Positions 53,328 through 63,679 of a stretch of 64,000 nt of DNA are shown here, piece after piece (the first letter of the stretch is position 1; each line of letters opens with the position of its first letter). The DNA is from Seminavis robusta (taxonomy: Eukaryota; Bacillariophyta; Bacillariophyceae; Naviculales; Naviculaceae). The notes beneath the pieces were generated by a model. It was not told the DNA's origin. It worked only from the letters and a program-made list of their open reading frames with translations, and did no database searches. The DNA lies in the NCBI GenBank assembly GCA_903772945.1, contig CAICTM010000158.1:40167-104166 (forward strand), read 5' to 3'. Made by a program: the position numbers and the translations under genes.

Positions 53328-53642
53328 TCACACCTGATTCCAAGGACGAACTCGGCGCTGGTAGGCATCACCCCAAGCAGTCGCCTGGACTCCGATGTTA
53401 ACCTCAACATCATTCACGGCATCCTTGATATCACGGGGAAGCAAGTCCTCGCCCCAGTTGCCAATAAAAGCATCAACAAGATCAAGCCAAGCTTGATAGT
53501 AACGCACACGACCACTTTCAGACGCTCCCATAGAAGTCTTGATCCGTTCCACCTGATCGATCCAACGCGCGCTTTGAGCCCGATCATCGAAGGTGATGTT
53601 CATCAGATAACGACCGCTAACGTAGACGAGGGTGAAAGGCAT
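53328..53642 (-). CDS. Small element protein, family I (104 aa)
   Basis: The start at 53642 (MPFTLVYVSGRYL) aligns with YEYIYMSGHYI of the element A paralogue; a longer in-frame extension to 53711 is less likely. The conserved core GEDLLPRDIKDAVNDVEVNI ... TAW is shared with both element A members. Unknown function. It is preceded by the regulatory repeat at 53700-53782, so it is probably transcribed from it. Compact and without cysteines or membrane segments. Confidence 0.62.
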   Translation of the reverse strand: MPFTLVYVSGRYLMNITFDDRAQSARWIDQVERIKTSMGASESGRVRYYQAWLDLVDAFIGNWGEDLLPRDIKDAVNDVEVNIGVQATAWGDAYQRRVRPWNQV

Positions 53643-53699
53643 GATAGCGCTAGTTTGAGACTTGTCGAGTTGACTTGTCGAGTTGTGATCCTTTTTCTT

Positions 53700-53782
53700 T
53701 GTCGGTTTCACGAGTTTCGTACGACCTTAACGTAGTTCGGTTTCGACCCACGTTAACCACTCCACTCCACGGTGGTTTCGCT
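53700..53782. promoter_or_regulatory. Upstream regulatory repeat 2 of element B
   Basis: Second copy of the repeat at 51217-51299, in front of the family I gene. It is followed by GGTTTCGCTAACGC and GGTTTCGCTAGCGG units (about 53774-53815), a local tandem extension. It includes CCACGTTAAC. Confidence 0.6.
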
Positions 53783-53927
53783 AACGCGGTCCTCCACGGC
53801 GGTTTCGCTAGCGGAGTCTCCTCGTTTTTTTCCCTACACGAACCCTAATAGTTTTACCCAATACATGACGTCAGGTGATAGATTTTAATATTATTAAAAA
53901 TCTAGGACATTTTAATATTATTAAAAT

Positions 53928-54296
53928 CTAGGACTCGACGACTGCCGATGTTACTGGGATTGATATACCTAGACGCTCACACAGGCGAAGCCTTGTGTTC
54001 TTCAAATTCTTGGTATGCACCAGGCTAGAGTCTGACATGCCGATCAGCATACAACCCTCAATAGACAATGGCTGGTCCAGTTCTGAAATATCATCATCGA
54101 ATCGTTGAACAGTGTAGTCTTGAAACCAGCTCCTGACATCCACTTCTTCATCTTCGTGGATCAGACAGCACAGCTGCAATAAGCCTCGCCTATGGTTATA
54201 GCATATGAATGCTTCCGTTACAAATTCCCGCCGCACAAACCCCACCATTGTCACGTAATCTGTGAGGGTAGCACACAAACTAGTCACAATAAACAT
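53928..54296 (-). CDS. Small element protein, family III (122 aa)
   Basis: Homologue of the element A gene at 7992-8360 over its full length; the start at 54296 (MFIVTSLCATL) is set by that alignment rather than the longer frame to 54344. Conserved blocks: RREFVTEAFICYNH, DEEVDVRSWFQDY, LDQPLSIEGCM, HTKNLKNTRLRLCERL. Head-to-head with the family II gene at 54343, leaving a 46-bp divergent promoter space. Confidence 0.7.
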   Translation of the reverse strand: MFIVTSLCATLTDYVTMVGFVRREFVTEAFICYNHRRGLLQLCCLIHEDEEVDVRSWFQDYTVQRFDDDISELDQPLSIEGCMLIGMSDSSLVHTKNLKNTRLRLCERLGISIPVTSAVVES

Positions 54297-54342
54297 TTTG
54301 AAACTACAGTTCTTTCTCGATAAGTGAGACAATATATCTACC

Positions 54343-54654
54343 ATGACGAACGATTATGCTGTAGCTGACGGGGTTCCCATGCGTCTGGAAGATATGCGGG
54401 GTTATTTACAAAGGTACTACGGTATCCCTATTGCGCTGAGACGACAAGGAGATAGCAAGATCAAATGCCCTTATTGCGGTAAGATACACGACAACAACCC
54501 TCAGCCAGGGCATCATATGGCTCAATGCGATGAGGATGATCTGTATAACGGAGGGATCATTGTAGGCGATAGGTCCTTCGTTCCTAACTACGGGTACACT
54601 ATTGTTGAATATATCGAGAAGGATGGTGTTAACCAGATTCTCCCTATTGATTAG
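54343..54654 (+). CDS. Small zinc-binding protein, family II (103 aa)
   Basis: Homologue of the element A protein at 7671-7979, with MTNDY, DGVPM, YYGIPIALRRQGD, CPYCGKIHD, PGHHMAQCDE and FVPNYGYTIVEY. The C-x2-C...H...H/C set suggests one bound zinc. The start matches in both elements. The conserved pairing with family III in both elements, though inverted as a unit, suggests that the two products act together. Confidence 0.72.
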   Translation: MTNDYAVADGVPMRLEDMRGYLQRYYGIPIALRRQGDSKIKCPYCGKIHDNNPQPGHHMAQCDEDDLYNGGIIVGDRSFVPNYGYTIVEYIEKDGVNQILPID

Positions 54655-54657
54655 ACT

Positions 54658-54840
54658 CTAATAGTACTCTTGCCTCTGGCAATCCGAGAGAGACCTCCAT
54701 CTCTCTCCTAATACTCTGCCAATTTCTCCAAACGAAAGATCAGGATCCTCCCGTTTAACTTCATCATAATGCTCTTTTACGAACAACATATACCCTACCA
54801 CCACCTTCTTCTCCTTGCATGCACACGTCTCTTTTCCCAT
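54658..54840 (-). CDS. Short HMG-box protein (60 aa)
   Basis: After a short Cys/Lys-rich start (MGKETCACKEKK) the protein is nearly all HMG-box: YMLFVKEHYDEVKREDP, FGEIGRVLGERWRSLSD, QRQEYY. The third helix is cut just before its usual end, so the domain is a minimal or truncated one. HMG-boxes bind and bend DNA; Nhp6-like proteins assist recombination and nucleoprotein assembly. It lies 3 bp after the convergent family II gene and beside the iteron-like array. Probably captured from a host gene. Confidence 0.7.
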   Translation of the reverse strand: MGKETCACKEKKVVVGYMLFVKEHYDEVKREDPDLSFGEIGRVLGERWRSLSDCQRQEYY

Positions 54841-54856
54841 GATTGTCTTTTATGAC

Positions 54857-54985
54857 TGTTCCGAGTATCCGTAACCTAATGTTCCGAGTATGTTCCGAGT
54901 ATCCGTAACCTAATGTTCCGAGTATCCGTAACCTAATGTTCCGAGTATCCGTAACCTAATGTTCCGAGTATCCGTAACCCTAACG
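54857..54985. repeat. 23-bp direct repeats with TTCCGAGTATCC core
   Basis: Five copies of TGTTCCGAGTATCCGTAACC plus linker at 23-bp spacing, with one truncated copy between the first and second. The core is the reverse complement of the repeat core in element A (8406-8601). Candidate binding sites for a shared element protein. The array also sits upstream of the minus-strand HMG gene and could regulate it. Confidence 0.78.
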
Positions 54986-55016
54986 TGGAGTGGAAAGTTA
55001 CCATGGATACTATAGT

Positions 55017-55382
55017 TTAATCGATAACAACAGGGTCCTCTTCTGTTCCGTGGCAGTAGATCTGAGCCTGGTAGACGGTAACAACCTCATCATCCCCCCT
55101 ACAGGCTGGACACCCATCCCCGTTCTTGCCCTCCATCAAGATGTCTTCTCCATCCATGTCCGTTTCCGTAACTCGCACAGCCATCAAGTTGTCGTGGCAT
55201 TCACCACAGATGAAGTGGTTGCAATGAAAAACGGCAACACCGTCGCCATTGTGGAACGGCTCGAAACAAACAATACAACATCTAAGAAGCGCAATTGTAG
55301 GTAGTTCCTGAATTGGGAACCTCTGGTCTAGTTTGGGAAGCACATCCCAACCACATCTTCCCAACCAAGTGCTAGGTTCCAA
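55017..55382 (-). CDS. RING-finger protein (121 aa)
   Basis: C3HC4-type RING: CCIVC (about residues 35-39), FHCNHFICGECH (about 52-63) and CPAC after a longer-than-usual loop (about residues 91-94). The N-terminus is ordinary; the C-terminus is acidic (GTEEDPVVID). RING domains with this arrangement usually act as E3 ubiquitin ligases; viral examples target host factors or regulate transcription. Here it closes element B beside the repeat array. It could equally be a neighbouring host gene, since element A has none. Confidence 0.68.
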   Translation of the reverse strand: MEPSTWLGRCGWDVLPKLDQRFPIQELPTIALLRCCIVCFEPFHNGDGVAVFHCNHFICGECHDNLMAVRVTETDMDGEDILMEGKNGDGCPACRGDDEVVTVYQAQIYCHGTEEDPVVID

Positions 55383-55399
55383 TTAGGCAAGGCAAGGTC

Positions 55400-56009
55400 C
55401 ATTTTGGCAACCTCCACATGGTTGTGGATTGGGAACCTCTCTCAGTTCCAGATTGGGAAGCAATGTCTAGGTCTAAAAGCAAGGTTCCTAATGGTTTCTT
55501 TGGTTGCCAATTCATAAACTTGCTATCTAATTCATTACTTGCTATCTAGATTGGTAAGATGTACTCCACCAACACCAAGTCCTCGACAACAACTCACGAA
55601 ATTCACCAAGTCCAGGACTTGTGCATACAGGGAAATGGGTGCCGACACAGGAATCACCACCAAATCACTAGGAAATATCACTGGAGGGATGAATCCAATG
55701 GGAGGATCCACTCTCCTCTGTGTATTCGAGTTGTCGTGTAGTCTCCTTTTGTTGCCATTCAATGACTCGACGACGTTTTTCTCCGTTCAGGCTGCTGATA
55801 GGGCTTGAGTTAACAGCCTTCTCCGTGCTCCGTAGCGGTAGCCTCTCCTCCTGTTATCCGGAGCGATCAATCGTTCGTTCGACCTCGACAATGGTAATTC
55901 ACCGGCAGTCAGGAGCGGCCCAAGAGAAAGTAAGAATAGCAGTGAGATTCTCTTCTCGATGGTTGCTCAAGAAAACCGGCGACTTACCATTGTTTTTAAT
56001 TTTCTCCAA
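55400..56009. other. Intergenic with TTGGGAAC/GGTTCC words
   Basis: Between 55300 and 55500 the words TTGGGAACCTCT, TTGGGAAGCA and GGTTCCAAT recur in both orientations, an imperfect inverted and direct repeat cluster. No supported gene. Confidence 0.4.
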
Positions 56010-56500
56010 CTTGGCCGTCATGGCCGAGAACTGACTGCCATCCCATAGTCCATAGGATTCAATGAGGGATGGTTTTCCAATCTACAGACGGTCGGCTTGA
56101 GTGAGGTTTGGATACTAGTACCAGAGATAATAGAGGTGCAACGATTGATCGAGCCGAATAATTTAAAAAACAACTCACCTGTTGATGGCCGAGAACTGAC
56201 TGCCTGCCCATGGTCCATAGAAACAAATGAGGGATGGCTTTCAAATCTGCACCTTCAATCACACTCTTGATAAGAGGCTTACCACCGATCGATCGATCGA
56301 TTGATCGATTGAATAAAGAACTCCCCCTACCGCTGTAGGCAGTACCACTGTTGTCGGCCAAGCTTGGATTTACCTCCTGTTTACCATAGGAATACAATGA
56401 GGGAGAGATGTCAGTACTGTGCCTTCAATAATAACACACTTGATAATAGACTTACCCGTAATACTGCGTAGTAGTAGCAGCGATCGGCCGCTCCTCCAGC
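56010..56500 (-). other. Repeated exon-like units, minus strand
   Basis: Three segments about 160-200 bp apart contain CCATAG and AATGAGGGA, and two of them also share ACTGCC and a Gly/Trp-rich translation (IPHLFLWTMGRQSVLGHQQ, with a stop-containing counterpart). Each is bordered on the minus strand by donor-like GTAAG or GTGAG (near 55986, 56178, 56282, 56455). This looks like duplicated exons of an unidentified multi-exon gene or a repeat mimicking one. One copy has a stop in the best frame. Confidence 0.3.
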
Positions 56501-57082
56501 CACCATTGTCGTGTTGTGTTGGTGCTGTTGTTGGTTGAATGTGTGACGAGTGCTTTTTCGAAGAAGATAGTTGCCGGGCAGGCTGTTCCGTGAAGTCTGT
56601 TTGAATATTTTAGTGTGTACAGAGAGTACTCTCCAATGACACTTCCCAAAACAGCTTGCCCTCCTTATAAATCCAAGTCCACCTTGCCACACAGCAGCAT
56701 CGCCACATCCATATCAAGGGCTTATCAGCTCACCGATAGATGCTTCTCCCCTTACAGAACAAAGAACAACCATCCAATAGTGGCTTCTCCTACATCCAAA
56801 TTGGCGCCACAGTGTTCTTGGAACCTTTTCCTTGTGGATTGGGAAGCAGCTTTGGTTCCAGACCTGGAGGTTTAGGTTGTGTGCCTGGGGGTAGGAGAAA
56901 GAAAAGAGGAGGTCAAAAAAGACAGTTCCATATTGAGGAGAAAGGTATGTTGTCAATCTAGAACCATGGATGGTACCAATAGAGAACCTGCAGTCCAGAT
57001 TACAAGAAATGGCTCAAATCCAGAAGAAATTTGGTTGCGGATTCTCAACCAAAAGGTTAAGTATGGGAACATCCATGCATGA

Positions 57083-58872
57083 GGATTCAACAACTACCTA
57101 AAAATGTGCTTCTTAGATGAACTTTGCCCGGTGGCATTGATGACATCCAAAGTGTTAGCCATGGTCGAACTCAGAGACAGATGAAAGAGAGTCAGAGATA
57201 GGAATTATATTGTGAACAAACTCGGTCATCAAACAGCCTAGCAAGTCGTAAGACGAACCTAACAAGATAACGCGAACCCTATTTCACTGGTACCCATGAC
57301 CACTTCACGACAAGATAACGCGAACCCTATTTAACGTAACCACAGACCCCACGACAAGATATTTAACATCGTATCGAGCGTCTCAATTTCACCGGTTATC
57401 GACGTCAACAACCGGTACCGATATACAACCGCCATCCGTTAGACGGTTAGAGCGCACGCCGAGACCCCAATCCAGAGTCGTCCCTCCAGACCCTCCAGAC
57501 CATCGGATTCTAGCAAAAGAGAGGTGATAATCTGTACATGTAGCTAGTAGCTAGAGTAGCAAGGGCTGGAAGCTAAGTCCAGGCCCCACTGCAGGCCCCA
57601 AACCAGGAACAACTCTACCACTGGCCCCACCCCAGGACTACAGGGCTACACCCACCTGCACACCCTTTGCAATCCACCTAAACCAAGAATACCAGACATG
57701 AATACTAACCTGATCAGTACGGTAGCTATGTTACCCCTGGACCTACTCCGCCCCCAAAACAGGATCGGCCGCATCTCCAGGCCCCACTCCATGTTCCACA
57801 CCTGGACCACCAAGCTTGGACGCACCAATTTCAAACAATTCCGGTCAAGAGCCAACACATGCCCCGGATCCATCACTTCAGTTACCAACCCAGACCCCAA
57901 TCCAATGACCAATTCCAACTTCTCAACGAGATGTAAACTTCTGGACCCATTACTGGCCATGGCCCTAGTAGCTACTGGCTGGATAAAAACAATCAAAGGA
58001 ACCCAGCTACAGTCCCAAATTTTGCCTTTTTTCCCGCCTGTCCTCTGTCGGCTTCAGTAGATAGCTTTCCTACGCTAGGTCTAGCTAGACCGCCCTCAAC
58101 AAGGAATAGGTGGTGGGCTTTGCAGTCACAACTTTCCACAGACCAAGAGAGCCACCAAGAGAAAGAAATGAAATCCCAACCGCCGCACCCACCAAAACAG
58201 CTTGGACGCTGCAATCTGGCCCAACAGCTGCACGTTCCAAACACTAACTCTATCGTACCGTTTGACAGAGCGGGACGATCACCGAGCGCACCCAAAGCTG
58301 GCCGAGGACCGGGACAAAAGCCTCGGAGTCGACCACAGAAAGTAAGCAAGGGCCACATACCGTGACGAGGCGAAACGATGCTTAGCAACAGCTACAATAT
58401 TAGCCGATGACATCGAAAATCCTCATCGCAGCTACCATCGCTCAACGCCGACGGGCACCTGTTGCTTCTGGATTTGTCTTGTAGTAGTGCGCCAAAGACA
58501 CCAACGCCCCAGCTGCCGCAATTGAACTATCGTATACAAGACTTCAAAAATTAAAATAGAAGTTGATGCTGTGCTGGTCCAGTGGAGCATTAAACGCTCC
58601 AAAGGGGAAATAGTGTGATTGCCTCCAATCGGTCCTACTGCTGCCGCCGCTGCTTTGATCTATGGGTTATCGCGTGTCCACTGGTCTGCCCGAAGCGAAA
58701 ATAAAATCATCGGCACTTGGCACTAGCTAGAGCTATCTGTCTGATAGCTTGCATGGCTCTAAGTGATCGCCCAGCATCCTTGGTGTTACTTGACAAATAT
58801 ACAAGTACAGCCGACAGGGGTATTCTACTAGCTAGCTAGTACCATCGAAAGATCGGACTGATCCATTGGACA
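57083..58872. other. Intergenic, no gene seen
   Basis: Overlapping frames on both strands near 57646-58388 are equally long, Pro- or Gly-rich, and without motif, so I call none. A direct repeat (ACGACAAGATAACGCGAACC, also in AACAAGATAACGCGAACCC) lies near 57255-57330. Confidence 0.4.
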
Positions 58873-60317
58873 ATGCTCAAGATGCCCGAAGCGACGTTAA
58901 GCCCCACGTCGGTGGTGACCACTCCGTCCTCCACTGCCACCAATGCTGCAAGCTCTTGCCCTGCTTCTGTCGCAATGGTCCACTCGTCCTCGCAAGTGGC
59001 ACTGCTCCCCTCTGGAGCTGCCACGGTGACATCCGACAAGCAATCAACGGCAAGTACGGCTATATTCCCCAAACCTTTCTTTGTGATGGATTGGCTGGAA
59101 GAGATCAATCCAAGAGACCTCGAATTAGCAAGGCAGATGCTACAGACACCCACCAAGAAGAAAGGCCGAGTAATGTCGTCTCCAATGCTGCAGCATCAGC
59201 CAAAGGCGAGGACTGAATCCCCTCCGACCAGTAGGAGCGCCATTAATCTTCCCACTCTTCGATATGATGATAAAAGTGCATGCAGTGTAGACGATAGCAA
59301 CATTTGTCGACAGCTATATCCTCCAGAACAGACTCCACCATCTTCCACTGTGGACACTACTACTTCAACAACCAAAGAAGAGTCTGAGGAGGAGGTGAAG
59401 CAGAGTATCTCGTCCACCAATGTCACGACAACAACGGAAAGCACAGCCGATGCGACACCTCAATCACCACAACAAGCGACAAATGCCAAGTCGGCCACAC
59501 CACCGGCCGCAGCAAAGATGTCACCATTCCGAAAGCGAAGCATCGCCATTGGTAATGGATGGAATGCCAAGGGCTTGCACAAGGCAAAGAAGGGATCCTG
59601 GGAAAAGGCACTCGCTTGCTGGGAGAATGCTCTGGTGATTCGAACACAAGTACTCGGGGAGACACACCCGGACGTTGCAAACACTTGCAACAATATCGGT
59701 ATTGCATTGGGCAAACTAGGACGATACGATTCGGCCATTGAAATACTTGAGAAAGCGCTCGAGATGAGAGCCAAACATTATGGTACTAGGGAACATGTCG
59801 AAGTGGCGACGACATTGCATAACATTGGGAATGTCCTTCACGCGGCTCAAGATTGGTCCGGAGCTATTCAATGCTTCTGGGATGCCAAGTTGTTACAGGA
59901 ACAACTGCTGGGGCCCAATCACATTCAAGTGGCACGAGCTTGCGTTGCCATTGCCAACGTGTACAATGAAGCATTGCAGTATCAAGACGCAATGGAGGCC
60001 TACACGGATGCGTTGCAAATCTTCCACAAGGCGGGCTTGGGAGATGATAATCCAGAAGTGACTTCGGTACAGCAGGATCTTTTGGATGTGGAACGCAGGT
60101 TTTCCGCGCACCAGCAGTCCATGGCTTACAATAATTGGCGACAGTATTACAACCCGGCTGCCATCATGGCTCATGGCAGTCAACATTACCAACAACAGGT
60201 GAGTGCCTACACGCTGCTGTGATGAGTTCCTCTCCCGGCCGTCCACGTCTCCTCATTTGTGCAAGTCCGTTCCTGGCTGGTTGCTTGCAGGGAAGGAACC
60301 TACAAGAATATAGGTAG
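58873..60317 (+). CDS. Kinesin-light-chain-like TPR protein
   Basis: Unspliced, the frame 58873-60222 gives 449 residues. CAG|GTGAGT at 60199 and TTGCAG ending at 60290 suggest a 92-bp intron and an alternative end (GRNLQEYR, stop at 60317). The first 230 residues are Ser/Thr/Pro-rich and disordered. From about 235 on come tetratricopeptide repeats of the 42-residue kinesin-light-chain type: WEKALACWENALVIRTQVLG, HPDVANTCNNIGIALGKLG, AIEILEKALEMRAKHYG, EVATTLHNIGNVLHAAQDW, IQVARACVAIANVYNEALQY. Such repeats form protein-binding superhelices; the partner is unknown. Diatoms have many such genes (general knowledge). Confidence 0.8.
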
Positions 60318-60931
60318 ATCTACTGGGACACGCGTGTGCCCTTTGCAGTAGATAGAAGAAAAAGATGAAGGAAGTGACAGTTCACTCCTTATACAAGAAA
60401 AGTTACACATAGAACAACAACCAAACAACCGATACAGAAACTCATACACTCCAGAGAGAGATTCACACTAAACGTTAAAGACTTGCATTTCATTACAATC
60501 CTGCACTAGCTAGTCTACTTGTACTGGTGCTTTGTCGTCACGGTCTCCTTGTTGTAGTGGTCCCGGCTGCATGCTCCCATTGCAAATTGGCGGACCCAGG
60601 GATCGGACCCGTCCCCGACCGGAAGGGAGGAGGGACCCGCTCATGCCGAAAAGCATCAATACTGTGGTCAACACTAAGTCTTGGTGGTCTTCTCCCTGAA
60701 CTGCAAGACCCACCCGGTCAGAGCAACCAAGATTCCATGAATCGTTCAATGTATGTATGCCAATGCAGCTCAGATACATTATAAAGCTAACGGTCATGAA
60801 ATCCCAACCGCACAAGAGGATCGAGTGACCTTGGAGTCACAAGCACAAAAACTTTGTAAAGTTTCGATCTTGACCAACGCATCCACAATAGGAACAGCCA
60901 AGAGCCAAGCAAGGAATAGAGAAAAGCAACA

Positions 60932-61383
60932 ATGGTATGTAGAGAGTCGATCAATTGGATATCTTTGTTGAATCAGTGCCTTGGATGAGCCCCGCAAAAT
61001 AGATGAAGGTTGAAATGTTATCCCTCCAAGTCGGTTTTTTCGATCGAGAAGCCCTCTATTTTGTTGCTGGCATTGGCGGGGTGGCTGTATTGTTTGTGCC
61101 AGCAATACTTTGTACCGGAGTCCTATTCCTAATCTTACTGATTGATTGTTTTCGCTTATCCTGATAACAGCCAGCCCCTCGTGCCATTCGAAACAGGAAT
61201 AAGCAGTTCGATAAGAACATCACAAAGCGTGGGAATGTACCCATTGGCAAGGCTGCTGACCACGAAGATGAATTCCCTGTCTCCAAGGCTTTGATCATTT
61301 TCTTCCTGATTGTGGTTGTTGGATCCAGTCTGACGCAGGTTTTTAACCTTTTCCAACGCGCCCCTCTTGACCTGGGAGAGTAA
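60932..61383 (+). CDS. RAMP4/SERP-like stress-associated ER protein (about 71 aa)
   Basis: The second exon, 61171-61383, encodes 70 residues with the family pattern: basic RAIRNRNKQFDKNITKRGNV, an acidic linker, and a C-terminal membrane helix (KALIIFFLIVVVGSSLTQVF). SERP/RAMP4 proteins are about 66 residues, tail-anchored, and associate with the Sec61 translocon, protecting nascent membrane proteins under stress. The exon follows an acceptor (ATAACAG at 61164-61170) and has no in-frame start. The best candidate is an ATG at 60932-60934 immediately followed by a donor GTATGT, giving a 236-bp intron and an initiator exon contributing only Met. The family call is strong; the first exon is inferred. 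Confidence 0.72.
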
Positions 61384-62210
61384 AGAAGCTGACAATCCAC
61401 TCCAACAAAAACCTATTCTTCTATCTTCCACAGTAGTGATTTGCTGATGACGGATCTGTGTTTCATGGCACCTACGTAAACAACAATTCACTGCATGCAA
61501 GGACGTCATTTGGTAATTGGTGATTAGTTTTGCCAAAATGACACTCTATATATGGATTTCAAAAATTTCACGGGAGCGCTAGCTAGCGTTAGACCGCTAA
61601 TCAACCTAGTAGCTAGACAATTTACAGCATTGATAGTCTTTAGATTGCGAAACCCTTCAGCGAAACCCTTCAGCGAAACAATCAATCGACCAAACCGTAT
61701 TTGGTTACTCAATTTCAAAAGACACCAAAGCAGCCGTAAATGAACTGATGCGCAATCTCTGGCGGTAGCTACAGGTAGCTAGTAGCCCACAGGACCTGGC
61801 TTCTTGCCTTGCTTCAACTGCGCACTGAAAGGACTAGCGCATGTTGCTGGAAGACGTCCGATTTGACAAGTATTAACTTAGCTTGTATTCAGGGCTAGGG
61901 AGCTGCGTTGGGCCATCCAAGGCTCACTAGCACCAATGCACTTCATTAGCCTCTTGCTTTTAGCTGTGCAGGGCCGTGCCGGTAATGCTGGACCCACCTA
62001 CACATTCACGAAAATTCAAAAATTGCTGCACAATATTGTCAACAGTATTTGCCCCTGACTGTATGAGCGGTAGGAACAGAGGGACTTGCTATTAACAATC
62101 AGTTTCCTTGCATTCTGACTGTCACTCCATGCACCTCTCGGTCGCTACTCGTGCTTTGCAAAACGCTTCCGTAGCCCGTCTTGTCTGGGCGATTCAACAT
62201 CTTCTCCACT
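61384..62210. other. Intergenic, no gene seen
   Basis: Contains a short duplication (CGAAACCCTTCAG twice near 61650) and CTAGCTAG runs. No supported gene before the stop of the transporter at 62211. Confidence 0.4.
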
Positions 62211-62680
62211 TTAACTGTCATCATCCAGCAGGTGCGTTCTCCAAGCGTCATCTGGGAGCTTGGCAAGGCCATAGACGTGTTGTTGAAAGAAGAAAATCCA
62301 AAGGAGGCCATGCAGAGTGGAGCCAACTTGCATCCCAACGTAAGGATCTCTGTTTCTGCCAACACAAATGTTGCTCTTAGTTTTCTTGTCAAAGTGACAA
62401 TGCTCCTCTTCGGTCAAGACTCCAACAAGCCACATGACAAAGGAAGAAGGCCAAGTTCCTCCCAAGTTGGCTGCCGTGTTCAGGAGAGTCATGTACGACC
62501 CTCCAATGGCTGGATCGGCTCGGCTTGCGAAGAATGTCATTTGAGCATTGAATTGCAGACTGCTGGCAATGGCCTGACCCGCTGTGGAAGACACCACTGC
62601 AAGCCAGAAGCTCAGGCGTTCGTACATTGTATGAGACTTTCCTCGTTTCACAACTCCAAGCATGGCCAAGTCCATGATTC
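62211..62680 (-). pseudogene. SLC33A1-like acetyl-CoA transporter, 3' part only
   Basis: The minus-strand frame ends at 62211 and shows the C-terminal signature of SLC33 (AT-1) transporters: QFNAQMTFFASRADPAIGGSYMTLLNT, AANLGGTWPSSFVMWLVGVL and GLLWIFFFQQHVYGLAKLPDDAW. This family imports acetyl-CoA into the ER/Golgi for protein and glycan acetylation. Only the last three or so membrane helices are present. Upstream coding sequence stops at about 62680, exactly where the terminal repeat of a YR element begins, so the gene is probably truncated by insertion; the missing 5' part would lie beyond the window. A splice site hidden in the same place is the alternative. Confidence 0.7.
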
Positions 62681-62893
62681 GAGCGCAGACAAGCTGCCCT
62701 CGCCCAGAGCAGCTATTAATAGGCACGACTAGTAGAGGATTAGGTGAGTGGAGAGACTCGGCCATGTACTGAGCCGACCGTCTCCAGTCCCCGGGGTACC
62801 ATTCGGGACTGGGGAGTCCCGGATGGATCCCACACGGCGGAAGGGAGTCCCAGGAATGTGATGTTCCACGGGACAGCCTTGAGTCGTGCAACC
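62680..62893. repeat. Terminal direct repeat, copy 2 (B2)
   Basis: About 214 bp, roughly 93-95% identical to 63370-63578 by eye: CGAGCGCAGACAAGCTG, GAGACTCGGCCAT, CCGTCTCCAGTCCCCGGGG, GTGATGTTCCACGGGACAG, GAGTCGTGCAACC. Its outer edge abuts the broken transporter gene. Confidence 0.75.
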
Positions 62894-63369
62894 AGGGAGG
62901 GAGAGGTGGGTTAATCTAATCTAGGTTCTTGCTTTCAGCGTCAGCTGAATGAAGAATTGTGAGCTGAGAGAGAGACAACCTTCTTGCGATCGGGAGTTCA
63001 ATGGCTGATCTTGGCTAGGTCGCTGGCTTTAGTGATTCATGGTTGCCGCTGTCGATCTTGCCAAATGTGGTCTTGGACGGGCGTCGTTGCCTTAAGGGTA
63101 ATCCTGTTCGAGAGGCATTGAGGAGCTGATGCGGTGCATCATCATGTGGGTATCCAATTCCGGAACGCAGGTGATGACCTGCGAGATGTAGAGATGTACT
63201 TGAGTTGTAGGTGAGGAGCGTGGGAATTAATTTTGCAAATTGTGAGATGGTCCTCTCAGCAACCATGATTAGGGTCATAGTTGCGAGAACCCATCAGGGT
63301 TCAAGTTTCCACGCTGTGGGGCGTGGAAACTCGGACGGGGGGTTCCCCAGGCGTGCTGCTGCTCGACAC

Positions 63370-63578
63370 CGAGCGCAGACAAGCTGCGCTCGCCCAGAGC
63401 AGCTAGGCACGACTAGTAGAGGATTAGGTGAGTGGAGAGACTCGGCCATTTACTGAGCTGACCGTCTCCAGTCCCCGGGGTACCATTCGGGACTGGGGAG
63501 TCCCGGATGGATTCCACACGGCGGAAGGGGGGTCCCGGAAATGTGATGTTCCACGGGACAGAATTGAGTCGTGCAACC
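63370..63578. repeat. Terminal direct repeat, copy 1 (B1)
   Basis: Same sequence and orientation as 62680-62893, 690 bp further right and next to the YR reading frame. It contains CCGGGGTACC and GGGACTGGGGAGTCCC, a palindrome-like stretch. Confidence 0.75.
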
Positions 63579-63679
63579 CAAAAGGCAAAGGCAGAACAGG
63601 GAGGGAGCGTAGCGGGGTGGGAGAAGTAACCCCCTGTCCAGGTGTAGGCAAGGACAGGGGGCCGAGGACTAGGGGTAGG

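Larger units (their letters stand above)
48300..55400 (+). mobile_element. Element B: diverged, rearranged relative of element A
   Basis: Shares with element A a Crypton-like recombinase, family I, II and III small proteins, TTCCGAGTATCC tandem repeats, CCACGTTAAC-containing upstream repeats and an origin-like hairpin with the same 3' flank. It also carries an HMG-box and a RING-finger gene not seen in A. Gene order differs: the hairpin lies between the recombinase half (48.4-52.0 kb) and the Rep-like half (52.1-55.4 kb), and the family II/III pair is inverted. This could be one rearranged element or two nested or adjacent ones. I found no terminal direct repeat, so the edges given are approximate. 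Confidence 0.6.

Noticed and set aside
54857-54985. CRISPR array
   Set aside because: Direct repeats have no unique spacers and there are no cas genes; the genome is eukaryotic.
57646-58388. Two overlapping hypothetical genes on opposite strands
   Set aside because: Equal length, no motif, no codon pattern to choose one; probably chance frames in G+C-rich DNA.
61056-61536. Minus-strand frames with hydrophobic stretches
   Set aside because: They are antisense of the RAMP4/SERP exon, whose plus-strand reading matches a known family.
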